Source: Hydnum rufescens UP504
Lineage: Eukaryota > Basidiomycota > Agaricomycetes > Cantharellales > Hydnaceae
Assembly (NCBI GenBank): GCA_014904985.1
Contig: MU128959.1
Span: forward strand, 9,080-73,079
DNA: 64,000 bases
Direction: 5' to 3'
Shown: piece by piece, positions 37,201 through 48,634 of the stretch
How positions within the stretch are numbered: the first letter of the stretch is position 1
Layout of the letters: each line of letters starts with the position of its first letter
Notes under the pieces: generated by a model
Told to the model about the DNA's origin: nothing
The model's database searches: none
What the model saw: only the letters and a program-made list of their open reading frames with translations
Position numbers and translations under genes: made by a program

Positions 37201-37659
37201 TTTATTGACCCCTGTGTGCTACGATCCTACGGATCGCGGTTCTGACACCCTTTTTCGTGCATAATGGGTCCATCCTAGCGTAAGGGGGACGGCATCTCGC
37301 ACCTCTTCTGTGGTGGCCGAGAGGTCTTATTCGGTTCGGCGCAAATAACCGCGCCAAGGACAGGCACGGGTTTTTCCGGGTATTTCACCGTCAAAGCGGG
37401 AATCGCTGTGTCATATCACGTGACCCATCACTGCTGATGATTTTTGATTTTATTTTAATTTTTTTTCAATAAACTTCCGACTTCGGAGTGGCAGTGTGGG
37501 GTAAGAAAACGGGGAAAAACGCATACTAGGACAAATTAGGAAGAATTGATGAGAAAATTCCGTAAAAAAACAGGGCGAGATCGCGGTTGAATTCATTACC
37601 TCAATTGCGCGTCGATCATTATTTCGATCAATTGGGATCATTTCTTTCTCTCAACCACG
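34264..37659. other. Gene-poor stretch upstream of PRMT5 and the PAS-GATA gene
   Basis: This 3.4-kb stretch lies between the divergently transcribed PRMT5 and PAS-GATA genes and may contain both promoters. The only coding-like signal is on the minus strand at 35782-36413, where two adjacent frames are rich in hydrophobic and Trp residues (LLWICCDFAVWFIFVVEYLL; QWVLFWFYYANG). A TATCACGTGACC word (an E-box-like CACGTG) lies near 37414. No tRNA or other RNA gene was recognised. Confidence 0.4.
35782..36413 (-). CDS. Possible membrane-protein exons (doubtful)
   Basis: Two overlapping minus-strand frames could be successive exons of a polytopic membrane protein. The first (36201-36413) has a membrane-like segment LWICCDFAVWFIFVVEYLL; the second (35782-36207) has VHQWVLFWFYYANG followed by LIAWVVSPLWPYASM. 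I recognise no family, no start with a signal peptide and no convincing splice sites joining them. It may equally be chance hydrophobic frames in non-coding DNA. Confidence 0.2.
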
Positions 37660-40116
37660 ATGCACATCCCCAAGCTGGGAGAGACACGATGCTGTACGTC
37701 GACCTCCACGTCCCCGCAGTACCTCCGCTCACTCTCCCCCAACAGATTGGACGCTCCTCAACGCCAACCTGCAGTTCCTATTCCTCGATCCCGTTCTCAC
37801 TGTGCACATGAAGGATCAGGCGGATTACCTTATTGGCCGCAGCCTACTCGAATTCGTCCATCCAGACGAGCGCCAGGCCGCCAGCGTTGATCTCCACGAC
37901 GTCGTCGAAAAGCAGGCCCTCCACGGAACGGTGACACGGCAAGATATCGCCCTCACTCGCATTCACCGCTTACGTCTGATCAACCTCCTTTTTCCAGTGT
38001 CAAATACATGCGCGCCAGCTATCTTCGTGTCCTCCTAGGTGCATCCACCCGAGACTCCTTTCCCCATGCCAAAGAAATTGGCTTCAACGACGAGTACTTG
38101 CCCTGTGATATCGTAATCAACTGGGTCGCGGAGAACCTCGTCCTCTGCTTTCTCCATGCTATAATTGGTGCGCTTCATGGTACCTCTCTACCTACATATT
38201 CGCTCTTAGCACAAGCCTTGACAGATCTCTCTCCTCAAGATAACGACGAACGGCACAAGAGCCACTGGACAAATTGGTGCAGCACCATCACGTTGAGAAA
38301 AGAAGTGGGCTTCATTTCCACCCTTCATCATGCGGGCTCCGTTTCCGATAACGATCCTGTGTAGGATTCCACTCTATTGTACAGCCGTCTCTTCAAAGCC
38401 GATTCAATTGCGCCGCCATCATCCTCAGGCGGAACTTTCAATCCCCATCGCATCACAGATTCTACTTCTCCAACGCGGGTCTTCCAAATCCTCGCCAATG
38501 CGCCCACCCGCCAAATATTATTCTCTTGGCCGGCAGAAAATTACTACCCTGCCGACTTTGCTCGGCTGGCCGCCAACGTTCGAATCGACTCGTCTGCGGC
38601 TCCGCAATCTCAAAATGATTATCCTGACCCAGGTAACGGTGGATCCCCCCTTACACAGGCCAAGACGAGTTGCACTCGACGGTACAAATCACTCCAAAGT
38701 TTCCAATCTAATGGCCTCGTCCGCGAAGTGGAGAGTATTTTTATCCCCCATGGGGGCGTTATATTCGCATGCCACCGTGTCGTCTCGGAGCGGCAATTGA
38801 GCGACCTCGTCCTTCAATCGTCTTTACGAGGATATTCCTCATACCCATCAGATGCGCCCCCTGTCCCCCCTTCCTCCTTGTCCCACTCGTTTGGTGTCGA
38901 CTCCTATCCTCCGTCCCAATCCCAACGCCAACGCCCTTCTCTCTCTCATGCCGCCGAAATGTCTTCCATGTACTCTCATCCGCCTCTTCATTCTCAATAT
39001 CATCCGAGCAACCGCGGCCCATTCAATTTGCCGGCGAACGTATCGCATGATGATTCGCCGCTGCGATCGAGGGTATCATATCCACAAGGCACGGATCACA
39101 TCCTAATCTGATATCAATGTAGAAGAGCTGATCATCATCTTGATTGCAGACGCGGACCAAATACCACGCCAGTGGCCGCAAAACCAGTACAACAGATTCT
39201 CTCCCCAATCACCTTACGAGATGCAAGACTCGGCGCTGGTGCATCGTTTCTCTTCCCCCCTGCCCACCTCTCACCACCCATACACTGGGGCCCGCGGACA
39301 GCAGCGGGAACACCAACACGCTTATCTAGACCCGATGTTCGGGCCCTCCCAAAGCGGAGGGAGAGCGCCTGCGCTCCATCAACCCCACCCGGCCTTCGTC
39401 TCCCGCGAATCGTTCCGCCCACCGGACGACCACGGACGAGACCACGATATGCGTACAGGGCAGGGGCACTCTCATCTACCCCTCGGTTCGTTCTCCATGA
39501 GCGATGGACTGGATGCCGCAAACAGACTCAAAACATCTTCACGGCCTAGCGGGCAACCGCCGACTGGAGTCAGTCAGTGTGCATTCTGCGGGACGACTTC
39601 GTCCCCTGAGTGGCGCAAAGGCACGACGGGAATCAAAAATTTATGTAATGCGTAGGTCCATTCCCCCCTCCCCTTTTCGAGGCGTGGTTTGCGTGTAATC
39701 AAGGATCTGAATTATCTCGCCTTCCCCCCCTGTTCTTCCAGGTGCGGATTGCGCTACGCACGGACCAAGCAAAAAGAAGAAGGCTATGTCCCCAGTCGAC
39801 GGCGGCCGAATCCAAACGGCACGCACAGCCATGTCCAGACGGACGGAGCGCCTCGCCTACTTCGCACAAGGTAGCGAAACGGACATCGGGGCGACCGCAA
39901 GAGGTAGCTGCCGAGGCCCAATCTGCCCCACATGCTTCTACGACTTCTACTCCTCCGCGTGGCTCCTTTGGATCTGGTAGCCCCCCTTCGGATCGAAATA
40001 ATGCCCATGATGCCCGCTCCTCGACGTTGTCGTCCTCTCCGGATCCTGCGTCTGCGTCGGGTGTGGGATTGGGATTGGTGGGGGTGGGACCACACATGCA
40101 CTCATCGTTGTATTAG
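37660..40116 (+). CDS. PAS-GATA zinc-finger transcription factor
   Basis: The N-terminal PAS domain is clear from NANLQFLFLDPVLTVHMKDQ through FVHPDERQAASVDLHDVVE to CDIVINWVAENLVLCFLH, then DLSPQDNDERHKSHWTNWC. A middle part has RVFQILANAP, KTSCTRRYKSLQ and VESIFIPHGGVIFACHRV. Near the C-terminus is one GATA finger, CAFCGTTSSPEWRKGTTGIK, NLCNA, intron, CGLRYARTKQ (CX2C-X17-18-CX2C). The layout resembles WC-2 and Gat201-type regulators of basidiomycetes, which act in light response or development; which one this is cannot be settled here. The intron at 37939-37997 begins with GC, not GT; those at 38305-38364 and within the finger are GT-AG. Frame changes are needed near a C run at 37738-37742 and after the finger, where the tail probably runs to 40116 rather than stopping at 39874. 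Confidence 0.82.
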
Positions 40117-40520
40117 GGTGCGCTGTTCCTCCCAAGTTTAATTTAGGGGGGAGGTGGTATATCATCCCTCGTGGCATTTCTCCTCGTATCTCACACCCTA
40201 CAACGAGTAGTAACGAGCTGACAGGATGGCCATGAAGTAAAAGCTTGTTAGCACTGCCAACCTAACTCTTCCGCGTTCCTCCCGTACCACTCTGCTATCT
40301 CCTCTCCTTTCCCTTTGTTTTGAGCCTTTCCCCTTCCTCGCCGTGGTTTTTTTTTTTGTTCATTCATCCGCGCATTTCCTGATCGGTCGGGACTGGAGAG
40401 GTCTTTTTTTTTTTTTGTAGCTAAAAAAAGGTTTCTAATCTTTCTACAATTTATTTACTTGCTTGCTTTTGTTTTGATTAGTTGATTCATTTTGTCTGCT
40501 GTTGTGGAATGTATCTGTTG
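40117..40520. other. 3' flank of the PAS-GATA gene with poly-T tracts
   Basis: No gene is seen. Two poly-T tracts (about 40348-40358 and 40405-40417) and AT-rich sequence separate the gene from the foldback-repeat island that begins near 40520. Confidence 0.4.
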
Positions 40521-41240
40521 AATGATCCGTCTCTGTCAGACTCCTTTACGTAACAGCACTGATGTTTGGTGTTGTTGTGCTGTACTCCAAGGACTGGAGC
40601 AGACTCCTAGTCCTTATGGTTTGTTTACATTTGTTGTTGGTGGGCGGAAACTTACCATAAGGACTGGAGGCAATGATTTCAAACTCCGCTTGAACTATGT
40701 TTCGGGTGCAAATTCGGTAGCCTGTCTATTATGTAATATTTCAATACACCACAAGTTTAACATTCTCTTTCTCGTTTTCTCGTTGCAGGAAGCCCCGTCT
40801 CAGTAATTTTCAACACAAACTAATTTTTTGATATGAATTTATGAAAGTTTCGCATGGCAATCACACACAACGCCCAAAAGCTAAGTATCGGATTGATTTT
40901 CGGAAGCGGATCTATTTCGATTTAGCCCCATGGCGGAGTCTGAACTGGACTTCGAAATGATTGCCTCCAGTCTCTGTAGTACAGCAAACAACACCAAACA
41001 TCAGTGCTGTTACGTAAGAGACTGGGTAGGAGTCTGGACTGGAGCAGACTCAGACTCCTACCCAGTCCTTATGGTTTGTTTACGTTTGTTGTTGGTGGGC
41101 GGAAACTTACCATAAGGACTGGAGGCAATGATTTCAAACTCCGCTTGAACTCTATTTCGGGTGCAAATTTGCGTCCATCTATTATGTAATATTGCAATAC
41201 CATACCGTGTTGTCTTTCTCGAACGGAAAGCTACCTCTCA
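40521..41240. repeat. Foldback-repeat unit, chimeric arms
   Basis: This unit carries two arm types. One is the GCGGAGTCTGAACTGGACTT / GTACAGCAAACAACACC type; the other is the GTTTGTTTAC / TTGGTGGGCGGAAACTTACC type. They meet at a shared apex (ACTGGGTAGGAGTCTGG...CAGACTCCTACCCAGTC) near 41025-41070. About 310 bp (40,665-40,980) is present again as an inverted copy at 42,478-42,785. Confidence 0.7.
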
Positions 41241-41243
41241 GCA

Positions 41244-41830
41244 ATGTCCAACACAAACTGGTTTCGTAATGCCGAATCTATGGAAGATATTATCCGGCGC
41301 AATTGCTTACGTCGTGCCCGGGTTGACAATGTCTATGCCTCACTGCAGGAGAATGGGCTCACTCTCGACGAGTACATTTCTGAAGTTCTTGATCCACTCA
41401 ATGCATGCTTGAATACTACGAAAGACGATGTTCGATGCTCCACTCCCCATATTCTGAATACGCTTACCTATTACAATGAATACTCATCCGAACGACATGT
41501 GTTTGATATCACTAATAGAGTATATCGCAATGAGCTCGATGCGCTCATCGCTACTCAGAGCGGCTTTCACATGAACTCCCGTGACCTCAGGCTGAATGTG
41601 CTAGAGGAATTCTCTATGCCTTTGATGGCTCAGAGGATGCGTGCGCTCGCCCCCGGCTACTATGGAGTCTTCTTGGACATCTTCTAGCTAAGGCCACTTG
41701 CGTGGAGGATATTGAAGACGAAGAAATTGATGTAGACGGACAGGACGCTGAGGTGGAAGACAATATCGATCAGAATGTGTCGAAACAGCCTACGCAACGT
41801 CAAGAGGCAGCGCAGAAATGACATGACGCG
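41244..41830 (+). CDS. Hypothetical repeat-family protein, N-terminal part
   Basis: An open frame of 147 codons starts MSNTNWFRNAESMEDIIRR and ends GYYGVFLDIF; a second stretch in another frame just downstream (VEDIEDEEIDVDGQDAEVED) continues as an acidic tail to about 41820, probably across an intron or a frame error. The arrangement of a helical N-terminal part (LRRARVDNVYASLQENG, RVYRNELDAL) followed by an acidic linker resembles the start of DUF6589-type proteins that occur in many copies in agaricomycete genomes, but I cannot confirm this by eye. It sits between inverted foldback repeats, which suggests that it moves or moved with them. Confidence 0.4.
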
Positions 41831-41910
41831 CTCCTGACTATTGTAAGTGATTCCTTCCCCGAGATTTATGTTCTAAGTGTATATATCCTTTCCCAAATTT
41901 CGTGTCCCGG

Positions 41911-42201
41911 CTATATATATTGACTGTCTATGCCCATTGTTGCCAAGTCGGCTCTTTGTTGTGCCCCCAGGATGTTCAGAGGTGTAATGATAATAATAGT
42001 CCCATTGTTGTTGAAAAGAAGAGGGAGCCAAAATATTAATGTCTTCCCTGATCCTGTGGGAGATGTTACTACAAGATCCCGACGATTGAGCTGGGCGTCT
42101 GTGGCCCTAAGTTGGAATAAGCATGGCATTTTATGATAGTAAACTTGAGATTTTTGCTGGATTTCGTGCCACGCTGGCACAGGGTACTTCAGTGGTGGCA
42201 T
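41911..42201 (-). pseudogene. RecQ/DEAD-type helicase fragment
   Basis: The minus-strand frame contains MPCLFQLRATDAQLNRRDL, a Q-motif-like lead, then VTSPTGSGKTLIFWLPLL, where the Walker A motif is TGSGKT, and IIITPLNILGAQQ, motif Ia. These are the first motifs of the RecQ-like helicases that are scattered as repeats in agaricomycete genomes. It stops after about 95 residues at 41911, before the DEAH box, so it is a truncated copy. It is convergent with the hypothetical ORF at 41244-41830 and both lie inside the inverted-repeat island. Confidence 0.7.
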
Positions 42202-42260
42202 TGAGACCAGGAATACACAGTCAGAGGGGAGGTGTTGAGTACAAGCAGTCCATACTACTA

Positions 42261-42556
42261 TTGATTTTCGGAAGCAGATCTATTTCGATTTAGCCGCATG
42301 GCGGAGTCTGAACTGGACTTTGAAATGATTGCCTCCAGTCTCTGTAGTACAGCAAACAACACCAAACATACTGCTGTTACGTAAGAGTCTGGGTAGGAGT
42401 CTGGAGCAGACTCAGACTCCTACCCAGTCTCTTACGTAACAGCACTGATGTTTGGTGTTGTTTGCTGTACTACAGAGACTGGAGGCAATCATTTCGAAGT
42501 CCGGTTCAGACTCCGCCATGGGGCTAAATCGAAATAGATCCGCTTCCGAAAATCAA
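42261..42556. repeat. Foldback palindrome 1 (arms about 145 bp)
   Basis: The left arm begins TTGATTTTCGGAAGC and the right arm ends with its complement at 42556. The arms pair nearly perfectly up to an apex at about 42404-42406 (GAG between GGAGTCTG and CAGACTC). Such a structure would extrude as a long cruciform. Confidence 0.9.
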
Positions 42557-42794
42557 TCCCGATACTTAGCTTTTGGGCGTTGTGTGTGATTGCGGTGCGC
42601 AACTTCCATAAATTCATATCAAAAAATTAGTTTGTGTTGAAAATTACTGAGAGGGGGCTTCCTGCAACCAGAAAACGAGAAAGAGAATGTTAAACTTGTG
42701 GTACATTAAAATATTACATAATAGATGGGCTACCGAATTTGCACCCGAAACATAGTTCAAGCGGAGTTTGAAATCATTGCCTCCAGTCCTTATG

Positions 42795-42917
42795 GTAAGT
42801 TTCCGCCCACCAACAACAAACGTAAACAAACCATAAGGACTGGGTAGGAGTCTGGAGCAGACTCGTACCCAGTCCTTATGGTTTGTTTACATTTGTTGTT
42901 GGTGGGCGGAAACTTAC
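42795..42917. repeat. Foldback palindrome 2 (arms about 60 bp)
   Basis: Arms GTAAGTTTCCGCCCACC and its complement close on the same GGAGTCTG-GAG-CAGACTC apex as palindrome 1, although the arm sequences are unrelated to it. A lone copy of the apex half, GGACTGGGTAGGAGTCTAG, lies at about 43128-43146. Confidence 0.88.
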
Positions 42918-42929
42918 CCCGCTGCCTCA

Positions 42930-44412
42930 GAAGAAACACTAAGCAGTGGACCTATGGCTGGCCTCGATACAACCGCCCTTGTGCACAGTAAATGATAGTT
43001 GGTCTTCTCGCTAGTCTGTTTGGCCGTCATCGTCTCCCATTGGCCATTGTGACGTATTTGGAACTTTCCGCAATGGCCTTCCCACGGGCCCACCATTGGA
43101 AACCGCCTATATATTTTACCAGCTGTAAGGACTGGGTAGGAGTCTAGATCTGCGTATCTCTCACTTTCTCTGGCATATACAGTGCACCAGATGCAAAGTC
43201 GTTCACTAGCTACAACTGAACGTTCAACTACTGCGACCTGCGACCACAAGGGTACCCGAACTCCCAAACGCACATCTGGCCACTGCCACTATGTCTCTGG
43301 AGGATTCCATTAGAAACTTGTCTTGTTTTCAAGTCCACAAGAGCTCGAAAACGCACCCTTGTACGTGATCGAGTCGCAAAAAAACCACCCAGGGTAACGA
43401 TGCAAATGTTAAATGCCTGTATGGACCTATATGCGATGCAGGATCTGGAGGGACTTGGAATGGAGTTCGACGACGACTGAATCTTCTGTTCTGGAGTCTC
43501 GTGTGTCCGAATTCACCACTCGAGTATCGGTCCCAGTCGTTCGAAGCGTAGTTCCCTGGCGGCTCATCACACGGACAACAAAGCTTTTTTCTTCATTAGC
43601 TTGCCATGCAACTTACTATGTATACTAACTCAACGAGCCTCGGTCACTTTTCGTCGCTGTCGGATTTAGGGGATCACCCTTGTCGCCCTCACACGTTGCT
43701 TTAGATTGCTTTCCCAGCCCCCAGACCCATACCGCCCTCAGTTGTATGTTATGTGGCCTAAACCTGTGTGTGATGATTTGGCGAGGAAATCCTCGCTGTT
43801 TTTAGCTCCTAGCCTAGTACCAAAGGCAAGGCACCGCAAGTAGATGGACGGTCAATGATCGTGGCAGTGCAGTACAGTGACGAACACAAGAAAGGAAGAC
43901 GCAATGAGAGAAGGGTGAGAAGGATGGACGAAAAAGCCAAAATAAATGACTAAAGAGGTACCCATAATTAATGCTTCAACACGAAAAATTGGGGGTCTGG
44001 GGTTGTGGAATGAGGAGGCGCAAAGGTCGAAGGTGCAGAGGAGTCGCATATGAGCGGCGCGAAGAAAGAAAAGACGAAAACAAGGCGAGACGGTCAAGTG
44101 CGTATCAGTGGCATGGTCTGTGCAGTGCGATGTCGTGGTGCTATAGTTGTAGGATGATTTTGTTCTGCTGTATTGTCAGTGTTCTGTGGCATGGAGCGAA
44201 TTGTCGCGGTGTATACTGAACCTGTTCGAATCGTTAGCGATAGTGGAAGGTCGGATATTGCTTGCATAGATTTCGTGCGAAGCCGTTAGAGTGGCAGGTG
44301 AGGAGAGGGAGACGATGCGACGTGGCCGGCATATGCATGGATACGTGAAACACCCCATTTAGACGAATCTATGAGCGGCAACCTAGTATTGCGAACGGTC
44401 GCGATACTCGGC
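42930..44412. other. Intergenic region downstream of cyclin B
   Basis: I find no supported gene in this 1.5-kb stretch. ORFs on both strands are short and lack motifs. It holds the last foldback remnant near 43130 and then ordinary genic-type composition. Confidence 0.45.
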
Positions 44413-46366
44413 CCTATTGCTTGTCATCGAGACACATATCCTCCCCATGTCCGGCGTCCTTGGAAAGTTGGACTGTCTGCTGTTCCTCCTGTGGCTGCTC
44501 AGGCGCCCAGTGGTCTTTGGCCCATTCGCGAGCGAACATGCTCGCCTTAAGGAACCTTTTATGCGAATACTTTCGGTAAGTGTGCGTTTGGCTAAAAGAA
44601 GGAGCCGCGATGGTTTCGAGAATGAATTCATAGCCCGGTTCCAATTGAGGTCCGGTATAGTTTGAGTAAAAGACAAATGCGTCATTCTGCAAAGCCTGAT
44701 ATCAGCAGCGGTGAACGGAACGTGCCGAAAACAACATACCCAATCGCCCTCGAGCATCCTTCGTGCGGTATACATCCCCACTGCAGCAATCATGCTGGGC
44801 TTGGCACGTAGGAATCGATAATCAAGAAGGCAAACTTCCATCAAAAACTTGGACAACGTTCGAGTCTGAATATCATAATCGTCGGCTTTGCTAATCCTTC
44901 GAACCCAAGAGTAAGGAGAGCAATATTGCGAGATATGGAAGCCCAGGGACTACGCAGACCCCCACAGGTCAGGGCCTTGGAGGACATCGGGGCTCAAAGA
45001 CGAACGAACCTGCAGAATTATCCGCTCTCCCTTGAGAATTTCGTCTTTTGTGTAGCCGCCCTCGGTCATGAAGACAAATTCATCAACACTGGGGGCCATG
45101 ATCTCCTCATACTTCACTGCAATAAACATAGCGGTGATGCCAACGAGCTGAAGCTTGACCAAGGAGACGACACGCTTAGAAAGGAAACGATCGATGATGT
45201 TGATTGCTATCCATAGACTCTCGGGGAGAAGATGATAGCGAGCATGGATTTGAACAAGCCAATCAACCAGAGTCGCGCGCTGGTGCCATTCAATCTCCTC
45301 TTGGTTGTCCATGTAATCTGGATCAGCCATAGACTGGACCTTCGGTTTGGCTTGGCTTCAACTACGAAATTTGGCGCGAAAAGAAGATTGAGACGCGCAC
45401 CTCGAGCTTCCCCATGTACTCGAAGATATCCTCAGAATACTCTGACACCATTGTCACATCCCATTCGTCAACTTCATCCTTGAAGTTTTCCTTAATGGTT
45501 TGGATTTCTGCTTCGTACCGTGCCTCAGTATCTGGGCTCGCGACCGTCCAGTCTTCTTGAATTGGCTCGGGCTCTGGCGATGCAGACGAGGGTCGGTGGA
45601 AAGTGACAGTCTCCTGTTCTTCTTCAGGCTGATCACGCTCCACGGGCTGAGTGGCTTCGTCGTCAAAATCAGATGGAACATCCCCCTCTGCTTCGCTAAT
45701 CTCCATGTGATCCTCAGCATCTTGCGTGGTGCCACTGCTACCACTCCGAGATGAAGGGAATTGAGGAGCAGGTCGAGCTGCACCGCTTGGAACCCTGATC
45801 CGTTTCCGAGATGCGGTATCATTTTCCTCCTCGTCGCGATGACGACTCCCGACCGCAGGCCTGTAGACAGCAGCGGCAGCAATGGAAGACTCCCGTTGGG
45901 TGTGACGCGTGGAAGGCTGCTTGAGGGCAGTTGCAGCGGAGGTTGAGAGCGGTCGGGAGACGATGACGCGGTGAGATTGAGATTGTTGAGCAGCGACAGA
46001 TCCTGAACGTGCACGAGTAGTGGGACCAGCGACTGTGGTGGACGCCGCGACTGGAATCGCAGAAATAGCGTTCAGTTTCTCAAGGCCTTTGTTTTCTTTG
46101 CCGACCCCATTCGGTTTGACGCGATTGGGATTGCTGAGCTCGTTCAACGCGGTGCGTTCCCGTGCGGCAGCTTTGGCATCTTTAACCACAGCGTCTCGGC
46201 GAGCAGCCACTGTTTGCTCGTCAACGAGAACCTTCATGCGCGATGCGCCGACGCGGGGCTTGACCGCGGCCTGGAGAGGCGAAAGAAGTGTTATTTGGGA
46301 GCTCAAAATGCACTTTTAATGAGCCCCAATGTGGTGGACATGTCTCACCCGACCGTTGTTGCTCAT
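44413..46366 (-). CDS. G2/mitotic B-type cyclin
   Basis: The gene encodes a B-type cyclin that activates Cdk1 for mitosis. The short first exon reads MSNNGR, then an intron of about 80 nt, then AAVKPRVGASRMKVL. The N-terminal region has a possible destruction-box-like element (RTALNELSNPN). The cyclin box begins after an acidic, Pro-rich linker: DPDYMDNQEEIEWHQRATLVD, WLVQIHARYHLLPESLWIAI, NIIDRFLSKRVV, AVKYEEIMAPSVDEFVFMT, then after an intron SLGFHISQYCSPYSWVRRIS, KADDYDIQTRTLSKFLMEV and KPSMIAAVGMYTARRML. It ends MCLDDKQ at 44413. All introns keep the frame, so the gene looks intact. It lies 638 bp from the end of OLA1 in the same direction. Confidence 0.95.
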
Positions 46367-47003
46367 GGTGCAAGGTTGCAAAAAATGGAGGGTGCGCTGT
46401 GGTTATACCAACACTTCAACAATTCTATGGAAAACCAGGCCAAACAACGGCACTCGCCACCGGCAGTTGCCGGCAGCTCCCGTCGTCATGTGCACTTCAC
46501 GCTTTTGGTTTTTGTAAGACGCCTGATAAATGCAACGTCCTGTAGTCAAGACTGACAGCACTCGACTGCTATGTTCTATCCCCTCGCCAAAGAAGGACAC
46601 CGCTTGATTTTCTATGAGAGAGAAATTCGCGTTCCAATGTCTATCCATCTCTTTCCCCCACACCCACGCCATGTTCCTGGATATCAATTTCGAAACACCT
46701 CAGGTGTCACCCCTGGTTAATTTGACGCGTCAAACGAAGTCGGCTTTTTTGCGGTGTGTTGATGTCATTCCAATACAACGCACTCATTCATTGCCATAGT
46801 TCAGTCAAACTCAAGAAGTATTACACAGCGCTGGATGCTAGATTCGTTACGTGCTCTCGTCGGATGTCTGGGGAACCATAGAGGGTGCAAGAATTCCCGC
46901 ATTTCCTAATAAGGAAGACTACCCAGACTTCCAGTAGGCAATATCCCCGTCCCTTAAATATTACGTAGATCAGAAAAGATTCAAGTAAGACAGAGGACTA
47001 CTC

Positions 47004-48634
47004 TTACACCATCTCATATGGCTTTCCTTGCTGTCGATATTTGCCGGCCTGGAAATAAAACATGAGGAGCCATGACCAGTCTGGGAGACGGAAAACACTA
47101 ACAGCTTTGACAGCAGCCTCGGACCCATACTCTCGCAGATCTTCGAAAGTCATGATTTCACCACATACAAACTTGTTCTCGAAGTCAGAGCTGCCAGTAG
47201 CCAGTACAGCAATTTAGTTACTAAGGAAATGCCTTAGTGTCAGGCTTGGACCTACTGAATGACGCCCGCAGCTTGGGGAGCTTTAGTGCCCCTTCTAATC
47301 GTCCAGGCGCGCGTCTCATCCGGACCGCACGTGAAGTATCGAATAAGCTGAAAAGATGAATCCACTGAGTCTACGAGAACGACGATATAGAATCTACAAT
47401 AGCGAAGCTCACGTCGAGACTGGCATACCCAGCAGTAGTGATCTTCCCGAGGGCACTGATGGCTCCGGGATCCACTTCGGGCGGATCGGCAGAAGATTTC
47501 GCGGTTAGGCGCTCTTCCAAGGCCACACTGAAAGGGATCAATGGATCCCCAGGATTATTCGTATCGATCCAGCCTTTGATTTTAGGGAGCCTGTCACTCC
47601 CCCATTGCAACGTGAGTCGCGCTCACGTTCCGTAAGGCCTCCCGGAGGGAGGGACCCACCACTTGTTTTTCTTGCGGATGTAATCGCGTTCAGAGAGATT
47701 GACCAAGTATGTAACAGGCTTTGCGGTGAGCAATTGCAATGCATTAACATGCTCGATCTGAGCATCTATATTGAGGGAACCAGGGAGGGGCGGGCACAAA
47801 TGCGACGAACGTACCTCCTTGTTGTTCCAATCGCCTTTTCGCACATCTTTGTTTTGGTTCTTAAGGAGATCGAGGATCTTCTCTTGTGTTGCGATCTCTT
47901 CCTTTTTCGCCTTGTCCGCCAAGCTTGTGTTGGTGAGTGGCTTCCCTTTTTTCATGACCTCGAGACTCTTTTCAACCCATTCGATGTCTTTCAACCGCAA
48001 TTCCCTCGAGATGATCTCCATATCCCGTATGGGATCCACATCGCCCTCGACGTGAATTACTTCTGCATCATCAAATGCACGTATCACCTGGAAGATGCCA
48101 TCGACGGCCCGCACATGAGACAAGAAGGCGTTGCCCAATCCGGCGCCCGTCGACGCGCCCTATACCCCAATTAGTTACAAAACCCTATCAATATACCCCA
48201 CGGTTACTTGAAAGCGCCCAATTATACGCACAGAAGTAAGACCAGCGATATCAATACATGTCAAGAAAGCTGGGACTCGGCTTACGGACTTGAATGTGTC
48301 CGCCAGCCACTCAAAGCGAGCGTCTGGAACCGGGATTCGCGCCTCTAGTCGTCACAAAATAAAATGAGAATGGGAAATCCTGGAAAAGGAAAGGAAAAGT
48401 TTACCTTCGGGGTTGATCGTCGCGTACGGAAAGTTGGCAGCCTTCCCAAGATCTGCAAGAGTGTTGATTCGATGTACACCCGGATCGAAGGACAGACTCA
48501 CCAGTCTTGGATAATACATTGAAAAATGAGGACTTTCCAACATTGGGCAATCCAACGATCCCGATCTTCAGATTATTCCCAGGCCGACCAAGGAGAACTT
48601 TCTTCTCTGGGGCAGGAGCTTTCTTTGGAGGCAT
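47004..48634 (-). CDS. OLA1: Obg-like ATPase OLA1 (YchF family)
   Basis: The protein starts [20 protein letters not shown] and has the P-loop GLPNVGKSS, then after introns [39 protein letters not shown] and [16 protein letters not shown]. The NKxE-type specificity position is within [17 protein letters not shown], where the N-(V/L)-x-E form is the YchF hallmark for ATP preference. The TGS-like C-terminal domain includes [17 protein letters not shown], then [20 protein letters not shown] and [14 protein letters not shown]. Introns are short and in frame, so the gene is complete. An in-frame upstream ATG at 48775 would add an Arg-rich N-terminus, but a GTACGT...TTCTAG intron lies across it and removes the frame if spliced. 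Confidence 0.95.

Noticed and set aside
39590..39770. Naming the PAS-GATA gene as white collar 2
   Set aside because: The finger reads CAFCGTTSSPEWRKG with CGLRYAR rather than the typical WC-2 form, and other basidiomycete PAS-GATA or Gat201-type factors fit equally well.
46614..46799. Plus-strand ORF upstream of cyclin B
   Set aside because: Short frame without motif in the promoter region between cyclin B and OLA1.
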